64,000 bases of DNA from assembly GCA_963707135.1 (NCBI GenBank), contig CAVPOY010000026.1, forward strand, positions 26,505 to 90,504. Direction: 5' to 3'. The DNA is from JBGSTR01 sp963707135 (GTDB taxonomy: Bacteria; Pseudomonadota; Gammaproteobacteria; Chromatiales; Chromatiaceae). Made by a program: the position numbers and the translations under genes. A model generated the notes under the pieces. The model ran no database searches, was not told the DNA's origin, and saw only the letters and a list, made by a program, of their open reading frames with translations. This document shows positions 23,718-31,327 of the stretch, one piece after another. Every line of letters begins with the position of its first letter. The stretch's first letter is position 1.

Positions 23718-24728
23718 TCAATCAAACCCGTTCGGGTTCTCGGACTGCCAGCGCCAGGCGTCGCGAACCATATCGTCGAGCCCTAACTCGGCCCGCCATC
23801 CCAGCGCGTCCAGCGCCGCGGCCGGATCCGCGTAACAGCTGGCGATGTCGCCGGCTCGGCGCTCGACGATCTCGTAGGGAACGGGCCGGCCGCTCGCCTC
23901 CGCGAACGCGGCCACCATTTCGAGCACGCTGTAGCCGCACCCGGTGCCGAGGTTGTAGACCACGACGCCAGGATCGGATGCGAGCTTCTGCAGGGCCGCC
24001 AGGTGCCCGCGGGCCAGGTCCACCACATGGATGTAGTCCCGGACGCCGGTGCCGTCGGGCGTCGGATAGTCGTTGCCGAACACGCGGAGCTTCGGAAGCC
24101 TGCCGATCGCGACCTGCGCGATATAGGGCATCAGATTGTTCGGAATACCGTTCGGGTCCTCGCCGATACGCCCGCTCGGGTGGGCGCCGACCGGATTGAA
24201 GTAGCGCAGCAGCGCGACGTTCCAGGTCGGGTCGGATACGTTGAGGTCGCGCAGGATCTCTTCGATAAAGAGCTTCGAGCGGCCGTAGGGGTTGGTCGCG
24301 GACGTCGGGAAGTGCTCCCGGATCGGCACCGTGGCCGGGTCGCCATAGACGGTCGCGGACGAGCTGAAGACGATGTTCCTGACCCCGGCCTCGGCCATGG
24401 CCTCGCACAGGGTGATGGTGCCGCCGATGTTGTTGTCGTAGTAGGCGAGCGGCATCTGGACCGACTCGCCAACGGCCTTGAGCCCCGCGAAGTGGACCAC
24501 GGCGTCGAAAGCCCGATCGGCGAAAATCCGGTCAAGCGCCGCTCGGTCGCGAATATCCGCCTTGACGAAGTCGATCTCCTTACCGGTGAGGGCCTGCACC
24601 CGCCGCAGGGCCTCCTCCTTGCTGTTGCTCAGATTATCGACGACAGTGACCCGATAACCCGCCTCCAGCATCTCCAGGCAGGTGTGGCTGCCGATGAACC
24701 CCGCGCCGCCCGTGACCAGGACCCGCAT
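23718..24728 (-). CDS. galE: UDP-glucose 4-epimerase
   Basis: A 336-residue extended SDR that interconverts UDP-glucose and UDP-galactose with NAD. It has the cofactor motif TGGAGFIGSH, catalytic serine in SSSATVYG, YxxxK as YGRSK, and the GalE-typical LRYFNPVGAHPSGRIGEDP and DYIHVVDLA segments. An AAGGAG ribosome site before ATG 24728 sets the start; a 90-residue upstream extension is rejected. It stands apart from the sugar operons at both window ends but could feed them. Confidence 0.96.
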   Translation of the reverse strand: MRVLVTGGAGFIGSHTCLEMLEAGYRVTVVDNLSNSKEEALRRVQALTGKEIDFVKADIRDRAALDRIFADRAFDAVVHFAGLKAVGESVQMPLAYYDNNIGGTITLCEAMAEAGVRNIVFSSSATVYGDPATVPIREHFPTSATNPYGRSKLFIEEILRDLNVSDPTWNVALLRYFNPVGAHPSGRIGEDPNGIPNNLMPYIAQVAIGRLPKLRVFGNDYPTPDGTGVRDYIHVVDLARGHLAALQKLASDPGVVVYNLGTGCGYSVLEMVAAFAEASGRPVPYEIVERRAGDIASCYADPAAALDALGWRAELGLDDMVRDAWRWQSENPNGFD

Positions 24729-24775
24729 CTCCGACTCCTTCACCAAGACAAGATCGAGCCGCCAGTGTAGCGGAT

Positions 24776-25240
24776 TCAGCCGGCCTCCGGGACCGACGGG
24801 CGATCGCGTCCCTCGGTACGCAGGCGCTGGCGCAGCCGGCGCAGCTGCTCGGCGTTCAGGGCATCGGGGAACAGGGGCATGGCGCAGCGACGAAAGCGCC
24901 CGCAGCGGAAGCTCAACACGACCAGACGCACGCCCACATAGGTCGATGGGGACAGGCGCGCCGGGAGCTCGCGGCCTGAGGCGAAGGTCAGCTTCCAATC
25001 CCCGTCGGGCGCCCAGAGTGCGGCCACGAGCGACCAGGGCGCCCGCCGAAGCACCTGCGCGAACAAGCCGTAGCCAAGGCTCCCAAGGACCAGGAGCAGC
25101 AGGGGTAGGCGGTAGACGCCCGGAGGCAGGGCGATGACGACCGCAGCGGCGGCCAGGTGCGTCACGACGACGAATACCGCCAGGTACCGGGAGAACCTCG
25201 GCCTGATCAGCAGCGGCGGCCTTTCGCGATGGGTTCCCAC
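24776..25240 (-). CDS. ygfX: YgfX/CptA-like membrane protein
   Basis: 154 residues. Two hydrophobic segments near residues 20-60 form a hairpin, followed by the WxLxFASG and SFRCGRFRRC motifs of the YgfX (DUF1434/CptA) family. YgfX is usually encoded next to sdhE. It was described in E. coli as the toxin of a CptA/CptB pair acting on FtsZ/MreB, though that role is debated. It begins at a GTG 83 bases after sdhE; this start is tentative because no strong ribosome site is visible. Confidence 0.8.
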   Translation of the reverse strand: MGTHRERPPLLIRPRFSRYLAVFVVVTHLAAAAVVIALPPGVYRLPLLLLVLGSLGYGLFAQVLRRAPWSLVAALWAPDGDWKLTFASGRELPARLSPSTYVGVRLVVLSFRCGRFRRCAMPLFPDALNAEQLRRLRQRLRTEGRDRPSVPEAG

Positions 25241-25322
25241 GGGTGGGCTCTCGGAGCGCTCGACCGCTGCGTCGGGGGGGAGTGCCGCGCGACGGATCGC
25301 GGCAAGAGCGCGGCCGCTGGGG

Positions 25323-25604
25323 TCACGTTCTCCAGGCGCCCGCGACCTCGATGATCCGCCTCACCATGTCGCGCAGCTCGGCGTCCTCGGCGACCGAACG
25401 GGTCATGAACCAGTCGCTCAGCTGCTGGTCCTGGGTCTCGAGCAGCCGCACGAAGGTCGCCCTCGCCCGCTCGTCCAGGTCGCGGTAGCCGATTTCGAGA
25501 AACCGCATCAGCAGGTGGTCGAGCTCCAACATGCCGCGCCGGCACTGCCAGCTCAGCCGGCGGACCTCCTGCTCGAGTTCGGTTTCGCCCGCGGCCGTGG
25601 TCAG
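25323..25604 (-). CDS. sdhE: Succinate dehydrogenase flavinylation/assembly factor SdhE (CptB)
   Basis: About 93 residues. The family core is clear: RRLSWQCRRGMLELDHLL contains the RGxxE motif needed for covalent FAD attachment to SdhA, followed by ETQDQQLSDWFM. No ATG, GTG or TTG gives a full-length protein. The best start is CTG at 25604, sharing two bases with the sdhB TGA (CTGA) and preceded by GGAGAAGG inside the sdhB end. A longer in-frame ORF to 25703 would lie within sdhB and is rejected. A nearby sequence error hiding a normal start remains possible. Confidence 0.8.
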   Translation of the reverse strand: MTTAAGETELEQEVRRLSWQCRRGMLELDHLLMRFLEIGYRDLDERARATFVRLLETQDQQLSDWFMTRSVAEDAELRDMVRRIIEVAGAWRT

Positions 25605-26293
25605 ATGCCCTTCTCCAGCATCAGTTCCTTGATGTTGCCGATAGCGCGCGTCGGGTTCAGGCCCTTCGGGCAGACCTCGACGCAGCTCATGATGGTGTGG
25701 CACCGAAACAGCTTGTAGGGGCCCTCCAGGTCGTCGAGCCGTTCCTCGGTCGCCTGGTCGCGACTATCCGCGAGGAAGCGCCAGGCCTGCAGCAGGGCGG
25801 CCGGTCCGTGAAAGCGGTCCGGGTTCCACCAGAACGACGGGCAGGAGGTCGAGCAGCAGCCGCAGAGGATGCACTCGTAGAGCCCGTCGAGCTTGTCGCG
25901 CTCCTCCGGGGACTGCAGGATCTCCTGCTCGGGCAGCGGGTCGTTGCGGATCAGATAGGGCCGGACGGCCCGGTACTGCTCGTAGAACTGGGTCATGTCG
26001 ACGACCAGGTCGCGAATGACCGGGCGGCCCGGGAAAGGTCTGACCGAGATGGGCTCCTTGAGCTCGGCGATCGGAGTGATGCAGGCGAGCCGATTCAGCC
26101 CGTTCACGTTGACGCCGTCGGAACCGCAGACCCCTTCGCCGCAGGAGTGGCGGAAGGAAAAGCTCTCGTCCTGCTTCTTAACCTCTAGCAGGGCATCGCG
26201 AAGCATCATTCCCTGGAAGGTACGGACCTCGAACGCCTGCATCCTCGGCTTCTTGTCGGTGTCCGGGTTGTAGCGGTAGACGCTGATCTTCAT
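25601..26293 (-). CDS. sdhB: Succinate dehydrogenase iron-sulfur subunit
   Basis: A 230-residue SdhB carrying electrons from SdhA to the quinone site. The [2Fe-2S] loop is CGEGVCGSDG with a later ACITP, the [4Fe-4S] cysteines are in ECILCGCCSTSCPSFWWNP, and the [3Fe-4S]/[4Fe-4S] set in CHTIMSCVEVCPKGLNP. Length and motif order match the proteobacterial enzyme. It lies 85 bases after sdhA, and its stop overlaps the sdhE start. Confidence 0.97.
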   Translation of the reverse strand: MKISVYRYNPDTDKKPRMQAFEVRTFQGMMLRDALLEVKKQDESFSFRHSCGEGVCGSDGVNVNGLNRLACITPIAELKEPISVRPFPGRPVIRDLVVDMTQFYEQYRAVRPYLIRNDPLPEQEILQSPEERDKLDGLYECILCGCCSTSCPSFWWNPDRFHGPAALLQAWRFLADSRDQATEERLDDLEGPYKLFRCHTIMSCVEVCPKGLNPTRAIGNIKELMLEKGI

Positions 26294-26378
26294 TCGGTCT
26301 GGCCTTTGGTCGGGTCGTTGTTCTCAGGCATCGGGAAGCTCTGACCTATCTCGCGGCGGCGTGTTCCTGGACCCGCGA

Positions 26379-28143
26379 TTAGTAGACGCGCTCCTTGGGC
26401 GGGAAGCTCTCGACGGTCAGCGGCTTGGTGCGAACCGGCTTGTAATCCATGCGGTCGCCATCCTGGGCATAGAGGCTGTGCTTCATCCACGCCTGATCGT
26501 CACGTCCCGGGTAATCGGGCCTCGAGTGGGCGCCCCGGCTCTCCCGCCGATTCAGCGCGGAGACGGCGATCGACATGCCGACGTCGATCATGTTTTCGAG
26601 TTCCAGGGCCTCGATTCGGGCCGTGTTGAAGACCTTGGAGTGGTCCGTAAGCCGGGCGTCGGCGAGCTTGTCCCGCAGCGCGCAGAGCTTCCGGTAGCCC
26701 TCGGCCATGATGTCCTCGGTCCGGAACACGCCGGCGTGGTCCTCCATGCACTTGCGGAACTCGGCGCGCAGCTGTTGTGCCGAAACGCCGTCACCCTTGC
26801 GCTCCCAGCGCTCAAGCCTCGAGACCGCCTGATCCAGGCTCGCCGGATCGACACTGCGCTGGAATGGGTTCTCGCGCACGAAGTCGATGATGTCCTTGCC
26901 CGCGAGCCTGCCGAACACCAGGATATCCAATAGCGAGTTGCCGCCGAGCCGGTTGGCCCCGTGCACCGAGGCGCAGGCACACTCGCCGGCCGCGTAGAGC
27001 CCGACGACGACCTCCTCCGAACCATGGCCGGCGGGCATCACCGCCCGGCCGAAGCGGTCCGTCGGGATGCCGCCCATCGCGTAGTGAGCCGTCGGGAACA
27101 CCGGGATCGGCTCGCGCACCGGGTCGACACCGGCGAAGATCTTGCTCGACTCGCGGATACCGGGCAGTCGCTTGGCGATGACCTCCTCGCCCAAGTGGTC
27201 GACCTTGAGCATCACATGGTCGGCCTCCTCGCCGCAGCCGCGCCCCTCCTTGACCTCGGTCACGATCGCGCGGGCCACGACGTCGCGGCTGGCGAGGTCC
27301 TTGGCCCTCGGTGCGTAGCGTTCCATGAACCGCTCGCCGTCCTTGTTGATCAGATAACCGCCCTCGCCGCGCACGCCCTCGGTGATCAGCATCCCCTTGC
27401 CGGCGATACCGGTCGGGTGGAACTGGTAGAACTCCATGTCCATCAGGGGTATGCCGGCGCGCAGCGCCATCGCGCAGCCGTCGCCGGTATTGATGTGGGC
27501 GTTCGACGTGGTGCGGAACACCTGCCCGCAGCCGCCCGGTCGCGAGCAGCGTGGCCTTGGCCTCGATCAACAGGGGCTCGCCGGTTTCAATCTCCAGTGC
27601 AAGGGCGCCGCAGATGATGCCCTCCTTGTCCCGGACCAGGTCGACGGCGAAGAACTCGTCGAAAAAATGGGTGCGGGCGCGGACGTTCTGCTGATACAGG
27701 GTATGAAGGATCGCGTGTCCGGTGCGGTCCGCCGCGGCGCAGGTGCGAGCGGCCTGGTCGCCGCCGAAGTTCTGGCTCTGACCGCCAAAGGCGCGCTGGT
27801 AGATCTTGCCGTCGTCGAGACGCGAGAACGGCACCCCCGCGTGCTCGAGCTCGTAGACCGTCGGGATGGCCTCCCGGCACATGAACTCGATGGCGTCCTG
27901 GTCGCCTAGGTAGTCCGAGCCCTTTACGGTGTCGAACATGTGCCAGTGCCAGTTGTCCGGAAGCACGTTCGCCAGCGCGGCGTTGACCCCACCCTGGGCG
28001 GCAACGGTGTGGGACCGGGTCGGGAACACCTTGGAGACCACGGCGACATGCACGTCCGCCGAGGCCAGCTGGAGCGCCGCGTTCAGACCCGCACCACCGG
28101 CGCCGATGATCAGGGCGTCGAAGTGTCTCGTAGCTATCTTCAT
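26379..28143 (-). CDS. sdhA: Succinate dehydrogenase flavoprotein subunit, one frameshift as read
   Basis: The catalytic FAD subunit that oxidises succinate to fumarate; about 587 residues after repair, the normal length. The N-terminal part has the FAD motif IIGAGGAGLNAAL and the flavinylation histidine in PTRSHTVAAQGG. The C-terminal part has HPTGI, the REDLYYR-like region replaced by family-typical RLGGNSLLDILVFGR, and SRGAHSRPDYPGRDD. The break falls in LLATGG/CGQVFRTTSNAHINTG near 27535: one extra base in a run of G (ACCGGGCGG instead of ACCGGCGG). Repairing it restores the family sequence, so this looks like a sequencing error. Confidence 0.95.
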
Positions 28144-28150
28144 CGGCGGC

Positions 28151-28495
28151 TCATCCCGTGATTGCGGCGGTGACGATCGCCTTGAACGCCCAGAGCCCGG
28201 AGGCGATGAACAGCAAGGCGAAGAGCGAGAGCAGGACGACGCGTATACCGAGCGGATGCACGTAATCCATCAGCACATCCCGCGTGCCGACCCAGGCATG
28301 GGCCAGGAGCAAGGGGATGAACAGCAGCAGCCCGCCGCTGACCAGGGGTCGCGCGACCCAGTCGCGCAGGGCCTCGTAATCGGCCGGAGCATTGAACACA
28401 AAATGGATCAGAAGGTAGGCGCAGAACAGCCCCAGATACACCGCCGTGACCCGCTGTATGACCCAGGCGTTTAGACCGGATGCCTGTCTGCTCAT
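28151..28495 (-). CDS. sdhD: Succinate dehydrogenase membrane anchor subunit
   Basis: 114 residues with three hydrophobic helices. LLAHAWVGTRDVLMDYVHP supplies the heme-b histidine and the Asp/Tyr of the quinone site seen in SdhD. The N-terminus (MSRQASGLNAWVIQRVTAVYL) is typical of the gammaproteobacterial subunit. Its ATG overlaps the sdhC stop (ATGA), and sdhA follows after 7 bases. Confidence 0.92.
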   Translation of the reverse strand: MSRQASGLNAWVIQRVTAVYLGLFCAYLLIHFVFNAPADYEALRDWVARPLVSGGLLLFIPLLLAHAWVGTRDVLMDYVHPLGIRVVLLSLFALLFIASGLWAFKAIVTAAITG

Positions 28496-28866
28496 AGTGC
28501 CAACCCTCCCCCGATCACGAGAACGGCGACCGCGGCGATCATCACGGTCCAGGCACTGCGCCGGGCGGGGAGACGATCGACCCCCAGACCCAGGTCCAGC
28601 ATCAGGTAGCGAATGCCGGCGAACAGGTGGTGCAGAATTCCCCAAGCCAGGGCGAGCAGGATCAACCTGACCAGCCAGTTATCCAGCGTCGCGGCAACGG
28701 CGGCGAAGCCTTCAGGGCCGGACAGGGCTCGGTGGAACAGTATCGCGGCGAACGGGAGGGCGAGGACCATCCACACGCCGCTCACGCGGTGCAGAATCGA
28801 GAGGATGCCTGGAACGGGCAGCTTGATCCGCCACAGCTCCAGGAAAACGGGTCTTTGTGTTTGCAT
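28492..28866 (-). CDS. sdhC: Succinate dehydrogenase cytochrome b556 subunit
   Basis: 124 residues, three membrane helices. SILHRVSGVWM contains the HRxSG quinone-site motif and HHLFAGIRYLMLDLG the heme-ligand region. It is the first gene of sdhCDAB-sdhE-ygfX. The ATG at 28866 is chosen by family length; an 18-residue upstream extension is not conserved. A candidate promoter lies about 180 bases upstream. Confidence 0.93.
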   Translation of the reverse strand: MQTQRPVFLELWRIKLPVPGILSILHRVSGVWMVLALPFAAILFHRALSGPEGFAAVAATLDNWLVRLILLALAWGILHHLFAGIRYLMLDLGLGVDRLPARRSAWTVMIAAVAVLVIGGGLAL

Positions 28867-29041
28867 TCGCGAGCCTTTGGTGGTTCGAGACTGCCGATTG
28901 CCGCTTAAGGCGCGTAGCACCCTTCGACACGGTGGCTTCCGGCTGGTTTGGCGCCTGGATGTTCCGACAATCCACTATTTTCGAACAGCGACCCGCGAGC
29001 GAAGACGGCCGCGCCGAACCATTTTTTGTGCGCCGCAACGG

Positions 29042-29069
29042 AGTATAAGCGTTTTGTCCCATCCATCAA
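29042..29069 (-). promoter_or_regulatory. Candidate sigma-70 promoter of the sdh operon
   Basis: On the minus strand, TTGATG (29069-29064), a 16-base spacer and TATACT (29047-29042). This matches the -35 consensus at four of six positions and the -10 at five of six. The predicted start would leave a leader of about 170 bases before sdhC. Confidence 0.45.
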
Positions 29070-29229
29070 TTGGTTTTATCAAAGGAAAGGGCGCGGTTTT
29101 TCCGAGCATTTCCCAAGCGGAGCCGCCGCGCCCAGAGGCGGCGAGACTCGCCGGTCGACTGGACCCGGGTTCGCCCGGCGACTTCAGCCAACCCCGGGCG
29201 CATCGCGTGGAGCTGTTAGATCGTACGGA

Positions 29230-29247
29230 CCCAGGAACGTTCCTGGG
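29230..29247. repeat. Perfect 18-bp palindrome after the acetyltransferase gene
   Basis: CCCAGGAACGTTCCTGGG reads identically on both strands and lies 17 bases beyond the acetyltransferase stop. It could form a stem in the mRNA 3' end or be a protein-binding site. There is no U-tract, so it is not a classical terminator. Confidence 0.4.
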
Positions 29248-29264
29248 CGTCAACGAGCGGTGGG

Positions 29265-30885
29265 TCACCCGCCGCGGCGCCGGTCACCCAGAGGTTTCCG
29301 AACGTCGCGCCACCAGTGACTGGCCCGGTACAGCATGAATCGGAGGCCGCGCTTGTAGATGGTGATTCCCGTCAACTCCTGCGACTCGGTGGCCCAGGCG
29401 GCCTTGAAGCGGCTGTCGCTGTCGCCGCCCTGCAAGGCGAGAAAGTCGAAGAAGCGATACCGGGAATCGAAGTGCCGCTTCATGACCTCGGCATTGAGAA
29501 TGACCCCGGGGGAGAATTTCGCGAGTGAAGGGTCGTAGCAGATATGCGCGCCGTAGACGACCCCCCCGCCTCGAAACACCATCGCGGCGGCGGCATCGTT
29601 CGTTCCGCTGGTCAGGAAGCCGATCGCCACCATGCCCTCGGGCGCGAGCCGCTGAACCAGGTCCTTGTAGAATGCGAACTGCCCCGGATTCCCCCCTATG
29701 CTGAATTCGGCTCCGCCCTTCCAGGTCTGCCGCTCCAGTGCGACATAGCGCTCCAGCGCGCCGCCGATATCGCCGGGATCCTCGAAGAAATCGAATGACA
29801 GAGGCGGCGCATGCTCGCTCAGACGCCGCCTGCACCTCGCCCAGTCGCCCCGCACCTTACCTTTCAGCGCGCGGACATAGTCCGTCCAGTCGCCGGCGAT
29901 GTCCGCCCGGTAAGACCACAGCGGCGGGGTATGCCGAACCGAATAGCCGTGGCCCGTCAAACAGGCCGTCCTGATCGAGCGCGGGTGAGCCGAGCGGTTG
30001 CGTGAAGGGTCGTAGCAGATATGTGCCCCATAGACGATCCCCCCACCTCGGAAAACCATCGCGGCGGCGGCATCTTTCGTTCCGCTGATCAGGAAGCAGA
30101 TGGCCACCATGCCCGCCGGTGCGAGCTGCTGCACCAGCTCGGCATAGAACGCGAACTGTTCCGAACTGCCTCCGATGCTAAAGCTGGCCCCACCCTTCCA
30201 GGTCCTGCGTTCCAGCGCCACGTACCGTTCGAGTGCCTGGCCAATGTCGTCGGCGCCCTCGAAGCATTCGACCGTAAGCGGCTGAGCGTGCTCGCACAAA
30301 CGCCGCTTGCACCGCGCCCAATCCCCGCGCACCTTACCCTTAAGGGCCGCAACGTACTCCGTCCACTTTCCACCGATCGCGGCGCGATACGACCAAACGC
30401 CGGGCGAGCGCCGAACCGAAAAGTTCGCTTCCCGAAAAACGCCCTGGGCGAGGACGCCGGAATCGGGCGGCTGTTCGTCCAAAGCAATCGCATCCCAGGC
30501 CGTGAAGTCGCTCGTCAGAAACTTCTGGATCACACCCCACATCAGGACATCGTCTTGCGTCGTAAGGATACGGGGTTTGTCCCCGTCACCCCATTCGGTG
30601 ATGAACTTGATCACCCGAAACGGAATCACGGACAGCAGCATCTCGGGCTCGATCACGAACGGTGCGATACCCACTAGCTGCTGCCGGTCGCGAATGGCGA
30701 GTAGAAACAGCCGATCCGACTCGCCGCGAAAGTGGACCCAGTCAGTTCGAACGAACTGGAGGGAGCAGAAAAGGCTCGGCGCGCGGGCCCGTTCGAACAG
30801 TGCGACGTACTCCTCCCCGATGGCGTCGAGGTCCTCGCAGCGAGTCGATGACCTCGACAACGAAAGCGTCGCTGGCACTCGTCAT
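29265..30885 (-). CDS. FemAB/BioF2-like GNAT acetyltransferase with internally duplicated core
   Basis: About 540 residues of the Acetyltransf_6 (BioF2-like) fold, often seen in exopolysaccharide synthesis. A ~130-residue block is present twice: WSYRAAIGGKWTEYVAALKGKVRGDWARC...GAHICYDPS and WSYRADIAGDWTDYVRALKGKVRGDWARC...GAHICYDPS, with many substitutions between copies. The first copy is cut after ICYDPS and followed directly by sequence upstream of the second. This looks like a fusion of two tandem paralogues by deletion. The best start is ATG 30885 (MTSASDAFVVEVIDSL). One extra base near 30838 breaks the frame; otherwise a GTG at 30878 opens the longer ORF. Confidence 0.75.
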
Positions 30886-31327
30886 GAGACGGCACCCTGA
30901 AAGTGGGCCTCCGCGACACGCCGTCCACCGGCGTCACCTCTCGGTGCAATGGACGCTGACGACGGAGACTCCGCGTACACCGGCGACCAGGCTTCGTTTC
31001 TACCCATAACAGTGTTTCCTTCGCATCCAGGACGGGGCCATCGGCAACGCCGATCCAGCCCGTTTCCGCGGGGCTGAAACAAAGAAGCGGACGCCGTGCG
31101 GCCCACCCACCCATCGAAAAATGTCACATTGACAGTTCTTCGTCCGCTAAAGACAAGAGGCACCAGCCAAATTAGCCGGCGCCTCTTTTTCGGGTGCCGC
31201 CGCCGCTTGCGTACTGCGACGGCCGATCTATGGGCTAATCCGACCCTCCCTCCGCGAGGGCCGGAATTGCACGTTCGGCTATTCGGTGCCGCCCCGCTTG
31301 ATCGACCACCGAAAGGTTTTCCAGCGG
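30886..31327. other. Gene-free stretch upstream of the acetyltransferase
   Basis: About 440 bases. On the minus strand it carries two adjacent hairpins in the putative acetyltransferase leader, CAGCCC...GGGCTG and ATCGGC-GTT-GCCGAT (around 31040-31075). On the plus strand it carries a terminator-like structure at 31156-31190. A TTGACA hexamer sits near 31129, but no good -10 follows it. No ORF is supported. Confidence 0.45.
31156..31190 (+). terminator. Intrinsic-terminator-like hairpin on the plus strand, no plus-strand gene upstream
   Basis: AGAGGC and GCCTCT close a long, slightly imperfect stem (31156-31186), and five T follow. The T-run is only on the plus strand, yet both flanking genes are on the minus strand. 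It may end a small RNA, or block antisense transcription into the cytochrome gene. Confidence 0.45.

Larger units (their letters stand above)
28867..29264. other. Leader and spacer between sdhC and the acetyltransferase
   Basis: About 400 bases without a gene. It contains the candidate sdh promoter (29042-29069) and an 18-bp palindrome near the acetyltransferase end (29230-29247). No other structure was recognised. Confidence 0.5.

Noticed and set aside
24776..25604. ygfX-sdhE treated as a stand-alone toxin-antitoxin system
   Set aside because: Although described as CptA/CptB, the genes lie directly behind sdhB, and SdhE's known flavinylation role explains the linkage better.
27521..27545. 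Programmed frameshift in sdhA
   Set aside because: There is no slippery heptamer or stimulatory structure, and removing one G of a G-run restores the normal family sequence.
31020..31130. Possible c-di-GMP (GEMM) riboswitch in the acetyltransferase leader
   Set aside because: Two neat hairpins are present, but the conserved GEMM core bases could not be found on either strand.
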